Assembly: GCF_027214045.1 (NCBI RefSeq)
Contig: NZ_JAPWHE010000001.1
Coordinates: forward strand, 809,482 to 873,481
Direction of reading: 5' to 3'
Length of the DNA: 64,000 bases
Origin: Castellaniella denitrificans
Lineage (GTDB): Bacteria; Pseudomonadota; Gammaproteobacteria; Burkholderiales; Burkholderiaceae_B
The notes beneath the pieces were generated by a model. The model worked only from the letters and a program-made list of their open reading frames with translations. It had not been told where the DNA came from and made no database searches. This document shows positions 9,430 through 19,162 of the stretch, piece after piece; the first letter of the stretch is position 1; the number at the start of each line of letters is the position of its first letter. The position numbers and the translations under genes were made by a program.

Positions 9430-10509
9430 ATGAATCATTCTTTTCAACAGCTGCGTCTGGATGCCGTGGGCCGGAAATTCGACACGGCCTCCGGTTCGGC
9501 CGTCGCCGCCCTGAGCGACCTCAGCCTCGACATCCAGCGCGGCGAGTTCATCGCCCTGCTGGGGCCGTCGGGCTGCGGCAAGTCGACCGCCCTGAACTGC
9601 CTGGCGGGCCTGACCTCGCTCACCGAAGGCAGCATCTGGCTGGACGATACCCGCATCGACGTGCTGCCCCCTGAAAGGCGCGGTTTCGGCATGGTGTTCC
9701 AGAACTACGCGCTGTTCCCTCACATGCCGGTGCGCGACAACGTCGGTTTCGGGCTGAAGATGCGCGGCGTGCGCAAAGACGAGATCGCCCGCCGCGTCCA
9801 ATCGGCCCTGTCCCTGGTCCAGTTGGAAGGCCATGAACACAAGCTGCCGGGCCAGTTGTCCGGCGGCCAGCAGCAGCGCGTCGCCATCGCCCGGGCCATC
9901 GTCATCGAACCGCCCGTGATCCTGATGGACGAGCCGCTGTCGAACCTGGACGCCAAGCTGCGCATCGAGATGCGCGCGGAAATCCGCCGGATCCACCGCC
10001 AGCTGGAACGCGCCACCATTTACGTCACGCATGATCAGGACGAGGCCCTATCGATGGCCGACCGGATCGTGGTCATGCGCGCCGGCTCGGTGCAACAGAT
10101 CGGCGCCCCTCGCGAAGTCTACGGCCGTCCGCGCAACCTGCACGTGGCGCGCTTCATGGGCTACCGCAACGTACTCGATTTCCGCACGGTGCGGCAGGCC
10201 GGCGACGGCCTGGTCGTCGAACACAATCAGGTCCAGATGAACGGCACGGCCATCGGCGACCTGGCCGGCCGCCAGCAAGTCGCCATCGCCATGCGGCCCG
10301 ACGATTTCCAGCTCGCCGAAGCGGGCCAGGCCAACGGCATCGATGCCACGGTCCGGTCCCTGGAGTTCGGCGGACGCGATTCCCTGCTGTTCGTCTCCAC
10401 CGCCCTGGGCGACCTGTACGTGCGGCTGCCGGGCGCCTTCGCGCCGGGCGACCGCATCCGGCTGCACATCCCGGCCGACCGGGTCCTGGCTTACGCGGAG
10501 GCCGCATGA
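9430..10509 (+). CDS. ABC importer ATP-binding protein (MalK/PotA type)
   Basis: Energises the importer. The 359-residue protein has Walker A (GPSGCGKST, ~47-55), Q-loop ([16 protein letters not shown]), signature ([14 protein letters not shown]), Walker B ([16 protein letters not shown]) and H-loop ([14 protein letters not shown]), then a C-terminal TOBE-type regulatory domain (~240-359). Its final TGA overlaps the ATG of a 24-codon micro-ORF as ATGA. In the presumed ancestor the same ATGA would have been the start of the first permease. Confidence 0.95.
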   Translation: MNHSFQQLRLDAVGRKFDTASGSAVAALSDLSLDIQRGEFIALLGPSGCGKSTALNCLAGLTSLTEGSIWLDDTRIDVLPPERRGFGMVFQNYALFPHMPVRDNVGFGLKMRGVRKDEIARRVQSALSLVQLEGHEHKLPGQLSGGQQQRVAIARAIVIEPPVILMDEPLSNLDAKLRIEMRAEIRRIHRQLERATIYVTHDQDEALSMADRIVVMRAGSVQQIGAPREVYGRPRNLHVARFMGYRNVLDFRTVRQAGDGLVVEHNQVQMNGTAIGDLAGRQQVAIAMRPDDFQLAEAGQANGIDATVRSLEFGGRDSLLFVSTALGDLYVRLPGAFAPGDRIRLHIPADRVLAYAEAA

Positions 10510-10580
10510 GTACGCAGGACCGCTCCAAGTACGAATTCCCCCTTGGGGGGACGGCGCACAGCGCCAAGGGGGCCGCATGA
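10500..10580 (+). repeat. Short insertion flanked by a 10-bp direct repeat (GGCCGCATGA)
   Basis: GGCCGCATGA occurs at 10500-10509 (end of the ATPase gene) and again at 10571-10580 (start of the permease gene). The 61 bases between contain an inverted repeat, CCCCCTTGG (10538-10546) with CCAAGGGGG (10564-10572), and an inner GGCGC/GCGCC pair. Removing one repeat plus the insert restores a GGAGG ribosome-binding site and an ATGA stop/start overlap between ATPase and permease. This resembles a small palindromic mobile element with a target duplication. Its family was not identified. Confidence 0.65.
10506..10580 (+). CDS. 24-residue micro-ORF bridging ATPase and permease genes
   Basis: ATG at 10506 overlaps the ATPase stop (ATGA), and its own TGA at 10578 overlaps the permease ATG (ATGA). 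The frame spans the palindromic insertion and encodes [12 protein letters not shown] followed by a Gly/Ala-rich tail ending KGAA. GGAGG at 10497-10501 precedes it. It probably carries ribosomes across the insertion to keep the permease translationally coupled; no protein function is implied. Whether it is translated is unproven. Confidence 0.5.
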   Translation: MSTQDRSKYEFPLGGTAHSAKGAA

Positions 10581-11440
10581 ACGCCGTCGCGCCCACGGGA
10601 GACCGGCGCGGCTGGCTGGTGGCGCCCGCCGTCCTGGTGTTGCTCGCCCTGTTCATCTACCCGTTCTTTTATGGCGTCGTCATTTCGACGCAGCCCATGG
10701 ACGGCGGCGGCTTCTGGGCCAACTATGCGCACTTCTTCACCACACCGTCCCAGTGGGGCACGCTGTGGGTAACGCTGAAACTGGCCGTGCCCGCCACCCT
10801 GATCAACGTCGGCCTGTCCGTGCCGGTCGCCTTCGCCCTGCGTCACAACAGCCGCTCGCAGCGCATCGTCACGACGCTGCTGGTGATCCCGATCACCCTG
10901 GGCACGGTGCTGGTCGCCGACGGCATGCTGACCTTCTATGGCCCGGCGGGCTGGTTTCCTCAGTTCCTGCAGGGCTTCCACCTGTACATGGACGAGGTCC
11001 GGCTGACCCACAATTTCTGGGGCGTGCTGATCTCCCTGGTGATTTCCGGCTTTCCCTTCGCCTTCCTGCTGACGCTGTCCTACATCTCGGGCATCGACCC
11101 GACGCTGGCACGGGCAGCGGGCACGCTGGGCGCCGGCCCCTGGAACCAGTTCCGGCTGATCTATCTGCCGCTGCTGGTACCGGGATTGTCGATGGCCGCC
11201 GCGCTGTCGTTCGTCCAGGCCTTCGCCGTGTTTCCGTCCGCCATCCTGCTGGGCGCCCCGGCGGGACCGACACGGGTGATCTCCATCGCCGCCTACGAGG
11301 CGGCCTTCGAGCAATACGACTACGGCATGGCCTCGGCCATCGCCATCGTCATGGGGTTCGTGCAGTTGCTCATCGTCTGCGCGATCTTCGCGTTCCGGCG
11401 CGCCTTCTACAGCGGGCCGGCCACCAGCGGCAAGGGTTGA
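10577..11440 (+). CDS. ABC importer permease 1
   Basis: Inner-membrane subunit of 287 residues with about six membrane spans and the binding-protein-dependent permease signature (AAGTLGAGPWNQFRLIYLPLLVPG, the EAA loop that contacts the ATPase). The first span is VAPAVLVLLALFIYPFFYG. The ATG at 10577 is preceded by AAGGGGG, which belongs to the right arm of the palindromic insertion, so the ribosome-binding site can be buried in a hairpin unless the micro-ORF is translated. Pairs with the next gene as a heterodimeric channel. Confidence 0.93.
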   Translation: MNAVAPTGDRRGWLVAPAVLVLLALFIYPFFYGVVISTQPMDGGGFWANYAHFFTTPSQWGTLWVTLKLAVPATLINVGLSVPVAFALRHNSRSQRIVTTLLVIPITLGTVLVADGMLTFYGPAGWFPQFLQGFHLYMDEVRLTHNFWGVLISLVISGFPFAFLLTLSYISGIDPTLARAAGTLGAGPWNQFRLIYLPLLVPGLSMAAALSFVQAFAVFPSAILLGAPAGPTRVISIAAYEAAFEQYDYGMASAIAIVMGFVQLLIVCAIFAFRRAFYSGPATSGKG

Positions 11441-11444
11441 GATC

Positions 11445-12335
11445 ATGAATGCACACACACGCCCGACTTCCCGGAACACCGGCGCGCACGCCGCCTCGCC
11501 CTCGCGGCGCTGGGGCTGGCTGTGGCGCGCCACGATCTGGACCGTCATGGGCTTTTTCCTGCTGAACGTCGTCTTCATGATCGCCACCGTGGTGGTCAAT
11601 TCAGTGGCGACCCGCTGGTTCGGCACGCCGCTGCCGGAAGGCTTCACGCTGTCCTGGTACGGCCGCGCCTGGGACGACTTCCAACTGGCGCACATCCTGG
11701 TGGTGACGCTCGAAGTCGTCGCCGCCACGGTCCTGCTGTCGATCCTGTTGGGCGTGCCCGCCGCCTACGCGCTGGCCCGCGCCCGGTTCCCCGGCAAGCG
11801 CCTGGCCATGCTGCTGATCCTGCTGCCCATGATGGTGCCGCCGGTCACCTACGGCATCCCCATGGCCACGGCCATGTACCAGATCGGCGTCGGCGGCACG
11901 CTGACCGGTGTCATCCTGTCCAACCTGGTACCCGCCCTGCCCTTCGTGATCCTGGTGATGACGCCTTTCATCGAGCAGATCGACCCGGGCCTGGAATCCG
12001 CCGCGCGCATCTTCGGCGCCAACACCTTCCAGTATTTCCGCCATGTGCTGCTGCCCCTGCTGGTCCCGGGCATGCTGGCGGCGGGCCTGCTGGTGCTGGT
12101 GCGCACGATCGGCATGTTCGAGCTGACCTTCTTCACGGCGGGACCGGATTCCCAGACCCTGGTCGTGGCGCTGTACTACGCAGTGTTCTCCACCGGCGTG
12201 CGCGCGCCCCAGGCGATCGACGCGATGGCGATGATCTATATGGCCATCACCCTGCTGTGGGTGTTGATCGCCCTGCGCTTCGTCAGCCCGACGCAGCTGG
12301 TCAGCCGCGTCAAGGAAGCGCCCCGCGAGGCATGA
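11445..12335 (+). CDS. ABC importer permease 2
   Basis: Second channel subunit, 296 residues, with six predicted spans (first TIWTVMGFFLLNVVFMIATVVV) and an EAA loop (ESAARIFGANTFQYFRHVLLPLLVPG). The PotC-like arrangement matches the first permease. It starts four bases after the first permease stops and overlaps the following gene as ATGA, so the unit is tightly coupled. Confidence 0.93.
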   Translation: MNAHTRPTSRNTGAHAASPSRRWGWLWRATIWTVMGFFLLNVVFMIATVVVNSVATRWFGTPLPEGFTLSWYGRAWDDFQLAHILVVTLEVVAATVLLSILLGVPAAYALARARFPGKRLAMLLILLPMMVPPVTYGIPMATAMYQIGVGGTLTGVILSNLVPALPFVILVMTPFIEQIDPGLESAARIFGANTFQYFRHVLLPLLVPGMLAAGLLVLVRTIGMFELTFFTAGPDSQTLVVALYYAVFSTGVRAPQAIDAMAMIYMAITLLWVLIALRFVSPTQLVSRVKEAPREA

Positions 12336-13279
12336 CGTCGCTTTCCCTGTACGCCGCCCGGCTGGAGGCGGCCGGATCCGACCGCCTGGATCTGCGCCAC
12401 GGCCCCCACCGGGTCCTGGTCGCTCCCGCAGCGGGCGGGCGCGTCCTGCGCTGGACCACCGATCTGCCCGAAGGGCCGCGCGACTGGCTGGCCCCGATCG
12501 ACAGCGATGGCTGGCCCGCTCACGCCTGGCCCAAGGGCGGCCTGTTCCCGCTGGCGCCGTTTTCCAACCGTGTACGCGACGCCCGGCTGCGCTGGCGGTC
12601 CGGCATCCTGGCGCTGGAAGCCCTGCCCGGTCATCCGCACGCCCTGCACGGCCAGGCCCAGGCGATGGCCTGGACGGTGCGGGAATCCGGCATCGACCAC
12701 GCCGAACTCACACTGGACCATCCGGCCGGCGTCGGCGGCTGGCCCTGGCGCTGGCGCCTGCGCCAGACCGTCCGGCTGGACTCCGCGGGCCTGCGCATCC
12801 GCCTTTCCCTGCGCAATCTGTCGGACACCCCCATGCCCGCCGGCCTGGGACTGCATCCGTACTTCACCGCGCAGCGCGCCCGTTTGAACGCCGCGACCGA
12901 GTGGACGCATGAAGACGAACTGGCGCGTTTCCCCCGGCCCAACCGCCGCGTGGGGTGGGCGCGCGGCACGCAAACCTGGACGGCCTTCCTGGGCGGCTGG
13001 GATGGACACGCCCAGGTGGACTGGGACGCGGGTCCGGGTCTGGACCTGCATGCCGAGGGCCCGCTGGAACACGTGGTGCTGCACGCCAGCGCCGGGCGCT
13101 ACCTGTGCGTCGAACCGGCCACCCATGTCTGCGACGCCGTCAATCTGAGCGCGCTCGGACAGTCCGGCACCGGGTTGCGCGTCCTGGCGCCCGACGAATC
13201 CCTGGACATCGGCCTGCGGCTCGATGTCCGCCCGCCCCCGACCCGTCGCGCAGGCGACGCGGCCCCGACAGACGACTGA
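12332..13279 (+). CDS. Aldose 1-epimerase family protein
   Basis: Galactose-mutarotase fold, 315 residues. It begins at the ATG that overlaps the permease stop. Supporting segments are [17 protein letters not shown] (substrate-binding Asn-Arg), [15 protein letters not shown] (with the conserved His of the HG motif), GLGLHPYFT (catalytic His region) and [13 protein letters not shown] (catalytic Glu region). It would interconvert anomers of an aldose or uronate, helping the ring form fit the transporter or a dehydrogenase. The substrate is not defined. Confidence 0.85.
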   Translation: MTSLSLYAARLEAAGSDRLDLRHGPHRVLVAPAAGGRVLRWTTDLPEGPRDWLAPIDSDGWPAHAWPKGGLFPLAPFSNRVRDARLRWRSGILALEALPGHPHALHGQAQAMAWTVRESGIDHAELTLDHPAGVGGWPWRWRLRQTVRLDSAGLRIRLSLRNLSDTPMPAGLGLHPYFTAQRARLNAATEWTHEDELARFPRPNRRVGWARGTQTWTAFLGGWDGHAQVDWDAGPGLDLHAEGPLEHVVLHASAGRYLCVEPATHVCDAVNLSALGQSGTGLRVLAPDESLDIGLRLDVRPPPTRRAGDAAPTDD

Positions 13280-13295
13280 GATGAAGGACTCCATC

Positions 13296-14864
13296 ATGCA
13301 AATCACCGGCACCCAACTGATCGGCGGCCAGGACATCCCCGGCACCGGCGCCGCGTTCCACGCCTACGACCCCGCCACCGGCGAAACGCTTGAACCCGCC
13401 TGGCACGGCGCCGACGCAAGCCAGGTGGACCGGGCGGCGCGGCTGGCCGAAGCCGCGTTCGCCGCCTACCGCGAAACCGGTCTGGAAGCGCGCGCCGTGT
13501 TCCTGGAAGCCGTCGCCCAATCCATCCTGGACCTGGGCGACGCCCTGATTGAGCGCGCCATGCGCGAGACCGGCCTGCCCCGGCCCCGCCTGGAAGGCGA
13601 GCGCGGCCGCACCGTGAACCAACTGCGCCTGTTCGCCCGTGTCGTGCGCGACGGCGATTGGATCGGCGCCCGCATCGACCGCGCCTTGCCCGAACGCACG
13701 CCGATGCCGCGCGGCGATATCCGCCTGCGCCACATCCCCGTGGGGCCGGTGGCCGTCTTCGGCGCCAGCAATTTCCCCCTGGCCTTCTCGGTGGCGGGCG
13801 GCGACACGGCCTCGGCCCTGGCCGCCGGCGCGCCGGTCGTGGTCAAGGCGCATCCCGCGCACCCAGGGACATCGGAACTGGTGGGCCGGGCCATCCGCCG
13901 CGCCGTGCGGCAATGCGGCCTGCACGAAGGCGTCTTTTCCCTGTTGGCCGGACCGGGCCACGAACTGAGTCTGGCGCTGGTCGGGCACCCCTCGATCCAG
14001 GCGGTCGGCTTCACCGGATCCCGCCAGGGCGGCCTGGCCCTGATGCGGGCCGCCGCCGCGCGGCCTGTTCCCATTCCTGTCTACGCGGAAATGAGCAGCA
14101 CCAATCCGGTGTTCCTGCTGCCCGGCGCCCTGGCCGCGCGCGCCGAAGACCTCGCCACAGGGTTCGTCGCCTCGCTGACAGGCAGCGCGGGCCAGCTGTG
14201 CACCAACCCGGGCCTGATCGTCGGCCTGGACGGGCCGGACCTGGACCGCTTCGTCCGCCTGGCCGCCAAGGGCGTGGGCGCCGCGCCCGCCGCCACCATG
14301 CTGACGGCGGGCATCGCCCGGTCTTACCGGGAAGGGATCGAACACCTGCATGGCCATGCGGGTGTCGAGCCCCTGGCGCGCGGCGCCGCGGGCGACGGCC
14401 CCGCACCCTGCCAGGCCGGCCTGGCGGCGACCACGGCCCAGGCTTTCCTGGCCGATCCGGTGAGTCTGGGCGCCGAAGTGTTCGGCGCCAGCGCCCTGGT
14501 CGTGCGCTGCGCATCCCCCGAGGAGCTGGCGGCGGTCGCCCAGTCGCTGGAAGGCCAGTTGACGGCCACCCTGCATCTGGGGAGCGGCGCCGACGAGGCC
14601 CTTGCGGCCGGACTGCTGCCGATCCTGGAACTGAAGGCCGGCCGCATCCTGGTCAACGGTTTCCCGACCGGGGTCGAAGTGTGCGACGCCATGGTCCACG
14701 GCGGGCCATTCCCCGCCACCTCCGACCCGCGCTCGACCTCGGTGGGCACGCTGGCGATCACGCGGTTCCTGCGCCCGGTGTGCTACCAGGATATCCCCGA
14801 CGGTCTGCTGCCCCCCGCGCTGCGGGCGGACAACCCGTGGGGCATCGCCCGCGCGGAGCGTTAG
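13296..14864 (+). CDS. 2-oxoglutarate semialdehyde dehydrogenase (NADP+ type aldehyde dehydrogenase)
   Basis: Oxidises 2-oxoglutarate semialdehyde to 2-oxoglutarate, the last step after KdgD. AAGGA at 13284-13288 sits 7 bases before the ATG at 13296, preferred over the in-frame ATG at 13281. The 522-residue protein has E265 (AEMSSTNP) and the nucleophile C302 ([10 protein letters not shown]), [23 protein letters not shown] in the cofactor domain, and the group-specific C-terminus ([20 protein letters not shown]) of type III alpha-KGSA dehydrogenases. Lies 16 bases after the epimerase gene as the last gene of the unit. Confidence 0.9.
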   Translation: MQITGTQLIGGQDIPGTGAAFHAYDPATGETLEPAWHGADASQVDRAARLAEAAFAAYRETGLEARAVFLEAVAQSILDLGDALIERAMRETGLPRPRLEGERGRTVNQLRLFARVVRDGDWIGARIDRALPERTPMPRGDIRLRHIPVGPVAVFGASNFPLAFSVAGGDTASALAAGAPVVVKAHPAHPGTSELVGRAIRRAVRQCGLHEGVFSLLAGPGHELSLALVGHPSIQAVGFTGSRQGGLALMRAAAARPVPIPVYAEMSSTNPVFLLPGALAARAEDLATGFVASLTGSAGQLCTNPGLIVGLDGPDLDRFVRLAAKGVGAAPAATMLTAGIARSYREGIEHLHGHAGVEPLARGAAGDGPAPCQAGLAATTAQAFLADPVSLGAEVFGASALVVRCASPEELAAVAQSLEGQLTATLHLGSGADEALAAGLLPILELKAGRILVNGFPTGVEVCDAMVHGGPFPATSDPRSTSVGTLAITRFLRPVCYQDIPDGLLPPALRADNPWGIARAER

Positions 14865-14886
14865 GCCGCGCGCCGCGCGGGCGCGA

Positions 14887-17403
14887 TCAGACGTCGAGCG
14901 GCAGCCAACGGCCCCGCTCGTAGCGCCGCAGATCGTCGCCCTCGTAGCGCCACAGCAGCAACCAGCCGTTGTCGCACAACTGGCCCAGCACGGCATGACG
15001 CGCGATGATGCTTTCGATCGCGGCGGCGGGCGCATCGATCACGACGGTCAGGCGTACAGGCTGGTGATACCAGTCCTCGCCATCATGCAAGGACTGGCGC
15101 GGCAGGCCGATGCGCAAGTCGCCGCCGTTGCCCTCGAACACCCCGACGTGTCCATCCACGACATTGTGCAGCACCTTGCTTCCCGCGCCGAAATGCACGG
15201 GATCGCAGGTGGAGGCGTGGTACTGCCAGGAGAGCCAGTGGGTGACGACCATGGGTCCCGTCATCAGCGCCTCGAGCACCTTGCCATCCGCATCGAAGCG
15301 CGCATCGTAGTCGTGCAGATAGGCACGGTCGAGCACCCGCCCCCTGCTGCGGTCGCGTGGACCGATGACGAATGCCGCATTGCGGCTGAGGCCCCACTCC
15401 GGCCGGGTCTGCGAACCATCGTTGGCCCTGCGCCGGAAGGCCTTGAGCAAGCCCGCCGGATCAAGATCGACATTCATCGACAGTTTCGGCGCGCGCTCGC
15501 GGCGGACGCGGTCGCCCGCCTGCGCGAAGACCCGCTCCATCGTCTCCCAGCGCTCGCGCGCGGACTCCGGCAGAAGGTCCAGGTCGAAACCGGTCACCTC
15601 GTCCGTGGTCGTATTGTGCAGGGCGCCCATGAAAACCGTACCGTCCGGAATATGCAGTCCCTGTGCGCGCAGCCCCTCGCGCACCTGCGGATCATTCAGC
15701 AAATGCGCCAGGGCGCGGGCATTGGCATCGCCGGGCCTGCCATGGCAGGCTCCGCAATCGAGTGTCGAAGCGTGCGCATTGTTGGTGCTGTGCCCCGCAT
15801 GGCCGCACAGGATCACCAGCGGCGCCAGACGATCATCGAGACCCATCGCATGCAGGATACCGGCGGCCAGTTCCACCCGGGCCCCGTCGTCCAGTCCGGT
15901 CATCATGGGCCGGCAGTGCGCCTGAACGGCGGCGGGCATGCCGAGCCGGTCCGCGGCCACGCGCGGCGTGGCTGGAGGGCGGATCCATTGCGCGATCTTG
16001 CCCAGGTATCCGATCCCGAAGGCCTCGACAAAGGAAAAGGTCGTGTTCGGCCAACGCACGGCGCCCAGCCACTGATCGATCCGGGCGAGCCGACGACGGC
16101 GGACCGCCACGGCCCGGGCCGATTGCGCCTCGTCGGCACAGGCCTGGCCCGGCGCCGTGACGACGTCTTTCATTGCGACGCTCGGGTAGGCGATCCCGGG
16201 CAACTGGGGACGACGCACTTCAGTACCCAGCGGGTTGTAATGCACCGGGAGGCCAAAGAAACCCGCGAAGGCATGCGTTTCGACACCCGACCAGCATGCT
16301 TCCAGCGCGCGCCGCATGAGCTCGCTGCGCGTATCGATGCAGAACACTGCCTGCACCTCCGGCGGCTGGGGCGTTCCGGATGGCGCCGGCGAACGCAAAG
16401 TGTGCGCGAACTCCCGCTGAAAGCTGATTTCGAGCGCCCGCTGCCATACTTCATCGACCACCAGGGCCGCATCCGCTTCCGCGACACGCTGGTCGAAATC
16501 CTGCCAGGCGGCACTCAGCGCGGCGCACGCGGATCGCCGCGCGGCGGGCGGCACGGTGCGGGCCAGTACGGCTTCCCAGGCGATCCGGCATGCCAGCAGA
16601 TCGGACAGCCGGGGATCCTCCCGCCCTGTCGGCACCTTCTGCCAGCCCACGTAAGCGCACCAGGCGGCCCATCCGTTGATCGAAAGCAGCAATGCCTCGA
16701 AATACGCCTGCCAGACCGGCGCCTCGATCCGAAGCGCTTCCAGCGCCCAGCCCAGGGCATCTTCCGCCCGCGAGGGCATTTGCCGCATCTGCGCGATCAA
16801 TCCCGGCAGTCCCATCCTCGAGCTCTGGCCATGATCGCCGATCATGCTTTCACGCCAGAAGCTGTAGAGCGAGGGGCTGCCCGAAGCACGCCAATCCGCC
16901 TGGTGACGATCAAAGTACGCGGCGCAGGCCTGGCTCAACTGGAACACGATGGCCTCGCGCCAGGGCCAGCGCTGATTTTCCTGCGCGGCATCATCGAGCA
17001 GATCGACCAGCAAGGGCTCGCGGCGCACGCCGGGCCGCCCGGACAATGCCGCGATACAGTGCTCGGCCGTGACATGGCACGCTTCGTGCGCGGCCTGGGC
17101 TCGCAGCGCCGCCTCCAGGTCCGCACGCGTGATTTCCCCGGCGGACCACTTCCGCTGGATGTAATCCCGCTGAGGAAACACGTGGAAGTCCCCCAGCACC
17201 GCCAGCCGCGCCGCCACCTGGCGGATCGGCTGATCGATCCGCCGCCAGTGGGGATTGACCGCCACCGCCTGATCCAGCGGCCAGGCCGGCATGATGCGGG
17301 CGCAAGCGCCCCGGACGGCCGCCTCGAGGGCTCCGTCATTCCGGACTTCAGGTGTCACAAAAGCCTCTTCCGATGACTCCGGGGTTGCGGGAATGGCGCT
17401 CAT
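14887..17403 (-). CDS. dabA: Inorganic carbon transporter subunit DabA (UPF0753/DUF2309)
   Basis: Soluble, carbonic-anhydrase-like subunit of the DAB system, which takes CO2 to bicarbonate at the inner membrane, driven by ion flow through DabB. The 838-residue length is typical. The zinc-site residues of the family are visible: C355 and D357 in FCIDTRSE, H535 in LCGHAGH, C550 in LDCGACHG. The 15-residue spacing between the last two matches that known in DabA. The N-terminal NPHWRR is a variant of the common NPLW. The start overlaps the dabB stop as ATGA, indicating coupling. Confidence 0.95.
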   Translation of the reverse strand: MSAIPATPESSEEAFVTPEVRNDGALEAAVRGACARIMPAWPLDQAVAVNPHWRRIDQPIRQVAARLAVLGDFHVFPQRDYIQRKWSAGEITRADLEAALRAQAAHEACHVTAEHCIAALSGRPGVRREPLLVDLLDDAAQENQRWPWREAIVFQLSQACAAYFDRHQADWRASGSPSLYSFWRESMIGDHGQSSRMGLPGLIAQMRQMPSRAEDALGWALEALRIEAPVWQAYFEALLLSINGWAAWCAYVGWQKVPTGREDPRLSDLLACRIAWEAVLARTVPPAARRSACAALSAAWQDFDQRVAEADAALVVDEVWQRALEISFQREFAHTLRSPAPSGTPQPPEVQAVFCIDTRSELMRRALEACWSGVETHAFAGFFGLPVHYNPLGTEVRRPQLPGIAYPSVAMKDVVTAPGQACADEAQSARAVAVRRRRLARIDQWLGAVRWPNTTFSFVEAFGIGYLGKIAQWIRPPATPRVAADRLGMPAAVQAHCRPMMTGLDDGARVELAAGILHAMGLDDRLAPLVILCGHAGHSTNNAHASTLDCGACHGRPGDANARALAHLLNDPQVREGLRAQGLHIPDGTVFMGALHNTTTDEVTGFDLDLLPESARERWETMERVFAQAGDRVRRERAPKLSMNVDLDPAGLLKAFRRRANDGSQTRPEWGLSRNAAFVIGPRDRSRGRVLDRAYLHDYDARFDADGKVLEALMTGPMVVTHWLSWQYHASTCDPVHFGAGSKVLHNVVDGHVGVFEGNGGDLRIGLPRQSLHDGEDWYHQPVRLTVVIDAPAAAIESIIARHAVLGQLCDNGWLLLWRYEGDDLRRYERGRWLPLDV

Positions 17404-19001
17404 GATCCGGACTTCCCAAAGGCCGACTCACCCGGATTCCAGGCCTGGCCCCGGGCCGCCTGCCCGGCACCCGCCCAGCGGACAGGCCACAGCCTCAGCA
17501 CCCAATAGGTGTAGCCTTCGTCCATGTAGAAGCCTGAATACACCCAGCGACGCAGCGTCACGACCGATTGCGGCCGGATCTGAAAAACCACCATCGCGAG
17601 GTACATGGCACTCATGCCCACCAAGGCGACGATACCGGCGGGAGCCAGCGGATCATTGTCCGCCCCGATCGGCGCATGATCGGCGAGCACCGCGGCGAGG
17701 GTCAGAAACGAAGCCATGCCGAGCGCGGCGAGCACTCTCGCCATCACGGCCCCGGAACGATCGGCGCCGGCTTTCGGCACCCACAGGATCGGCGCCCAGG
17801 CAAGCGCCAGCACGGCGCTCCACCACCATGGCCAGGTCTCATGCCCGACGGCCGCGCGCAGCAGGCACACGATCCCCAGGGCCACGGGCACGGCGACGAT
17901 CATGCTGAGACCCGAATTGCGGGCCTCTCCCGTCAGGAGTTTGCGCTCGCATTCCCCGACCGTGCTGGACGCATTGAGGAAGTTGTGCGCCTTGTACAAG
18001 GAGTGGCCGAGGAGATGCAGCGCCGCGAACAGGTACAGGCCCAGGCCGCACTCGAGCAGCATGAAACCCATCTGCGCGATCGTGGACCAGGCCAGATGCA
18101 CCTTCTGGCTGACACGGGTCAGCAGGACCATGCCGGCCACCATCGCCGACACCAGTCCGAACACGACCAGCAGCCAGCGGGCGGCGAGCGAAACACCCAG
18201 CAAGGGCGCGAACAGGACCAGCACGTACCCTCCCAGATTCACGACCCCGGCATGCAACAGCGCCGAGACCGGTGTGGGGGCTTCCATCACCTGGGCCAGC
18301 CAGCCATGCACCGGCATCAGCGCCGTGCGCGCGATGACCGCCAGCGCCAGGCAGACGCCGCTCCAGGCCAGGGTTCCGGAGGCATGGCCTGCGGCAATGT
18401 GGTCCCACAGGACGGAGAAGGACCCGCTCCCCGTCTCGGACCACGCCAGCGCGGCGGCCACGACCAGCAGCAGATCGGCCACGCGATCGGCCACGCGTTT
18501 CTTGTGCGCGGCGAGCAATGCGAAGGGCCGGTCGCCGTAGAAACACAGCAGAGGATGCATGGCGCCACCGATGGCGGCCCAGGCGGCGATCAGGACAACC
18601 CAGTGGTTGGCCAGGAGCAGCAGATGCACGGCCGCCAGCACGGCTGTCAGCGCGGCGATGTAGACCGGCTGCCGCGCCTCGCCGTTGAGATGATTGGAAG
18701 AGTAGACGCCGATCGCTGTGCCCAACAGTTGCACCAGCAGGCTGACCCAGGCGCCGAACGTATTCACGGCCAGCCAGTCGCCCAGGCCCGACTGGATGAC
18801 GCCGGACGCTTCGGAGATGGACAACTGCGTCACCAGACCAAGCAACGCGCACAGCAGCGCGGCGAATGTGAGCGCGTTGGATCGTTTCCATAGACGGTCG
18901 ACCGGCGCCTGGCTGCGCCATGTCGATGCCGCGACCATTGCCATCAACACCGCGGGCGCCAGCGCCAGCACGAAATTCAATTCATTCAAATCACTCAACA
19001 C
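17400..19001 (-). CDS. dabB: DabB, NuoL/MrpA-like membrane subunit of inorganic carbon pump
   Basis: Ion-conducting partner of DabA, related to antiporter-like NADH dehydrogenase subunit 5. A GTG start at 19001 (VLSDLNELNF, after a G run) gives 533 residues; a longer reading begins in poor-quality upstream sequence. It is made almost wholly of membrane helices. HPLLCFYGDRPFALLAAHKKR, APTPVSALLHAGVVNLGGYVL and LLGHSLYKAHNFLNAS, with buried Lys/His residues, are typical of the proton path. Divergent from a LysR regulator. Confidence 0.93.
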   Translation of the reverse strand: MLSDLNELNFVLALAPAVLMAMVAASTWRSQAPVDRLWKRSNALTFAALLCALLGLVTQLSISEASGVIQSGLGDWLAVNTFGAWVSLLVQLLGTAIGVYSSNHLNGEARQPVYIAALTAVLAAVHLLLLANHWVVLIAAWAAIGGAMHPLLCFYGDRPFALLAAHKKRVADRVADLLLVVAAALAWSETGSGSFSVLWDHIAAGHASGTLAWSGVCLALAVIARTALMPVHGWLAQVMEAPTPVSALLHAGVVNLGGYVLVLFAPLLGVSLAARWLLVVFGLVSAMVAGMVLLTRVSQKVHLAWSTIAQMGFMLLECGLGLYLFAALHLLGHSLYKAHNFLNASSTVGECERKLLTGEARNSGLSMIVAVPVALGIVCLLRAAVGHETWPWWWSAVLALAWAPILWVPKAGADRSGAVMARVLAALGMASFLTLAAVLADHAPIGADNDPLAPAGIVALVGMSAMYLAMVVFQIRPQSVVTLRRWVYSGFYMDEGYTYWVLRLWPVRWAGAGQAARGQAWNPGESAFGKSGS

Positions 19002-19162
19002 GGGAAACCCCCAGAAATATCTTGCTGCATCACACCCGGCCACCCCGCGTTTTCGTTTACAGCGGTCATGGCCGGGCATAAAAACGGTAGACGTATTCTT
19101 GAAGTTTTCGTATGTTCTGTAAATTACATTTATAATATTGAAAAGTTCTATAAAAAAGAACG
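19002..19162. promoter_or_regulatory. Divergent promoter region dabB / lysR
   Basis: A 161-bp region with an AT-rich core (about 19105-19155, containing TTACATTTATAATATTG). A short inverted repeat GTTCT-N7-AGAAC at 19145-19161 lies directly before the lysR start and resembles a LysR-type autoregulatory site. GTTCTG also occurs further upstream. Confidence 0.5.

Noticed and set aside
14995..17376. A 793-codon plus-strand frame opposite dabA
   Set aside because: It is antisense to a gene with all catalytic residues; long antisense frames are expected in DNA of this GC content, and the translation has no recognisable domain.
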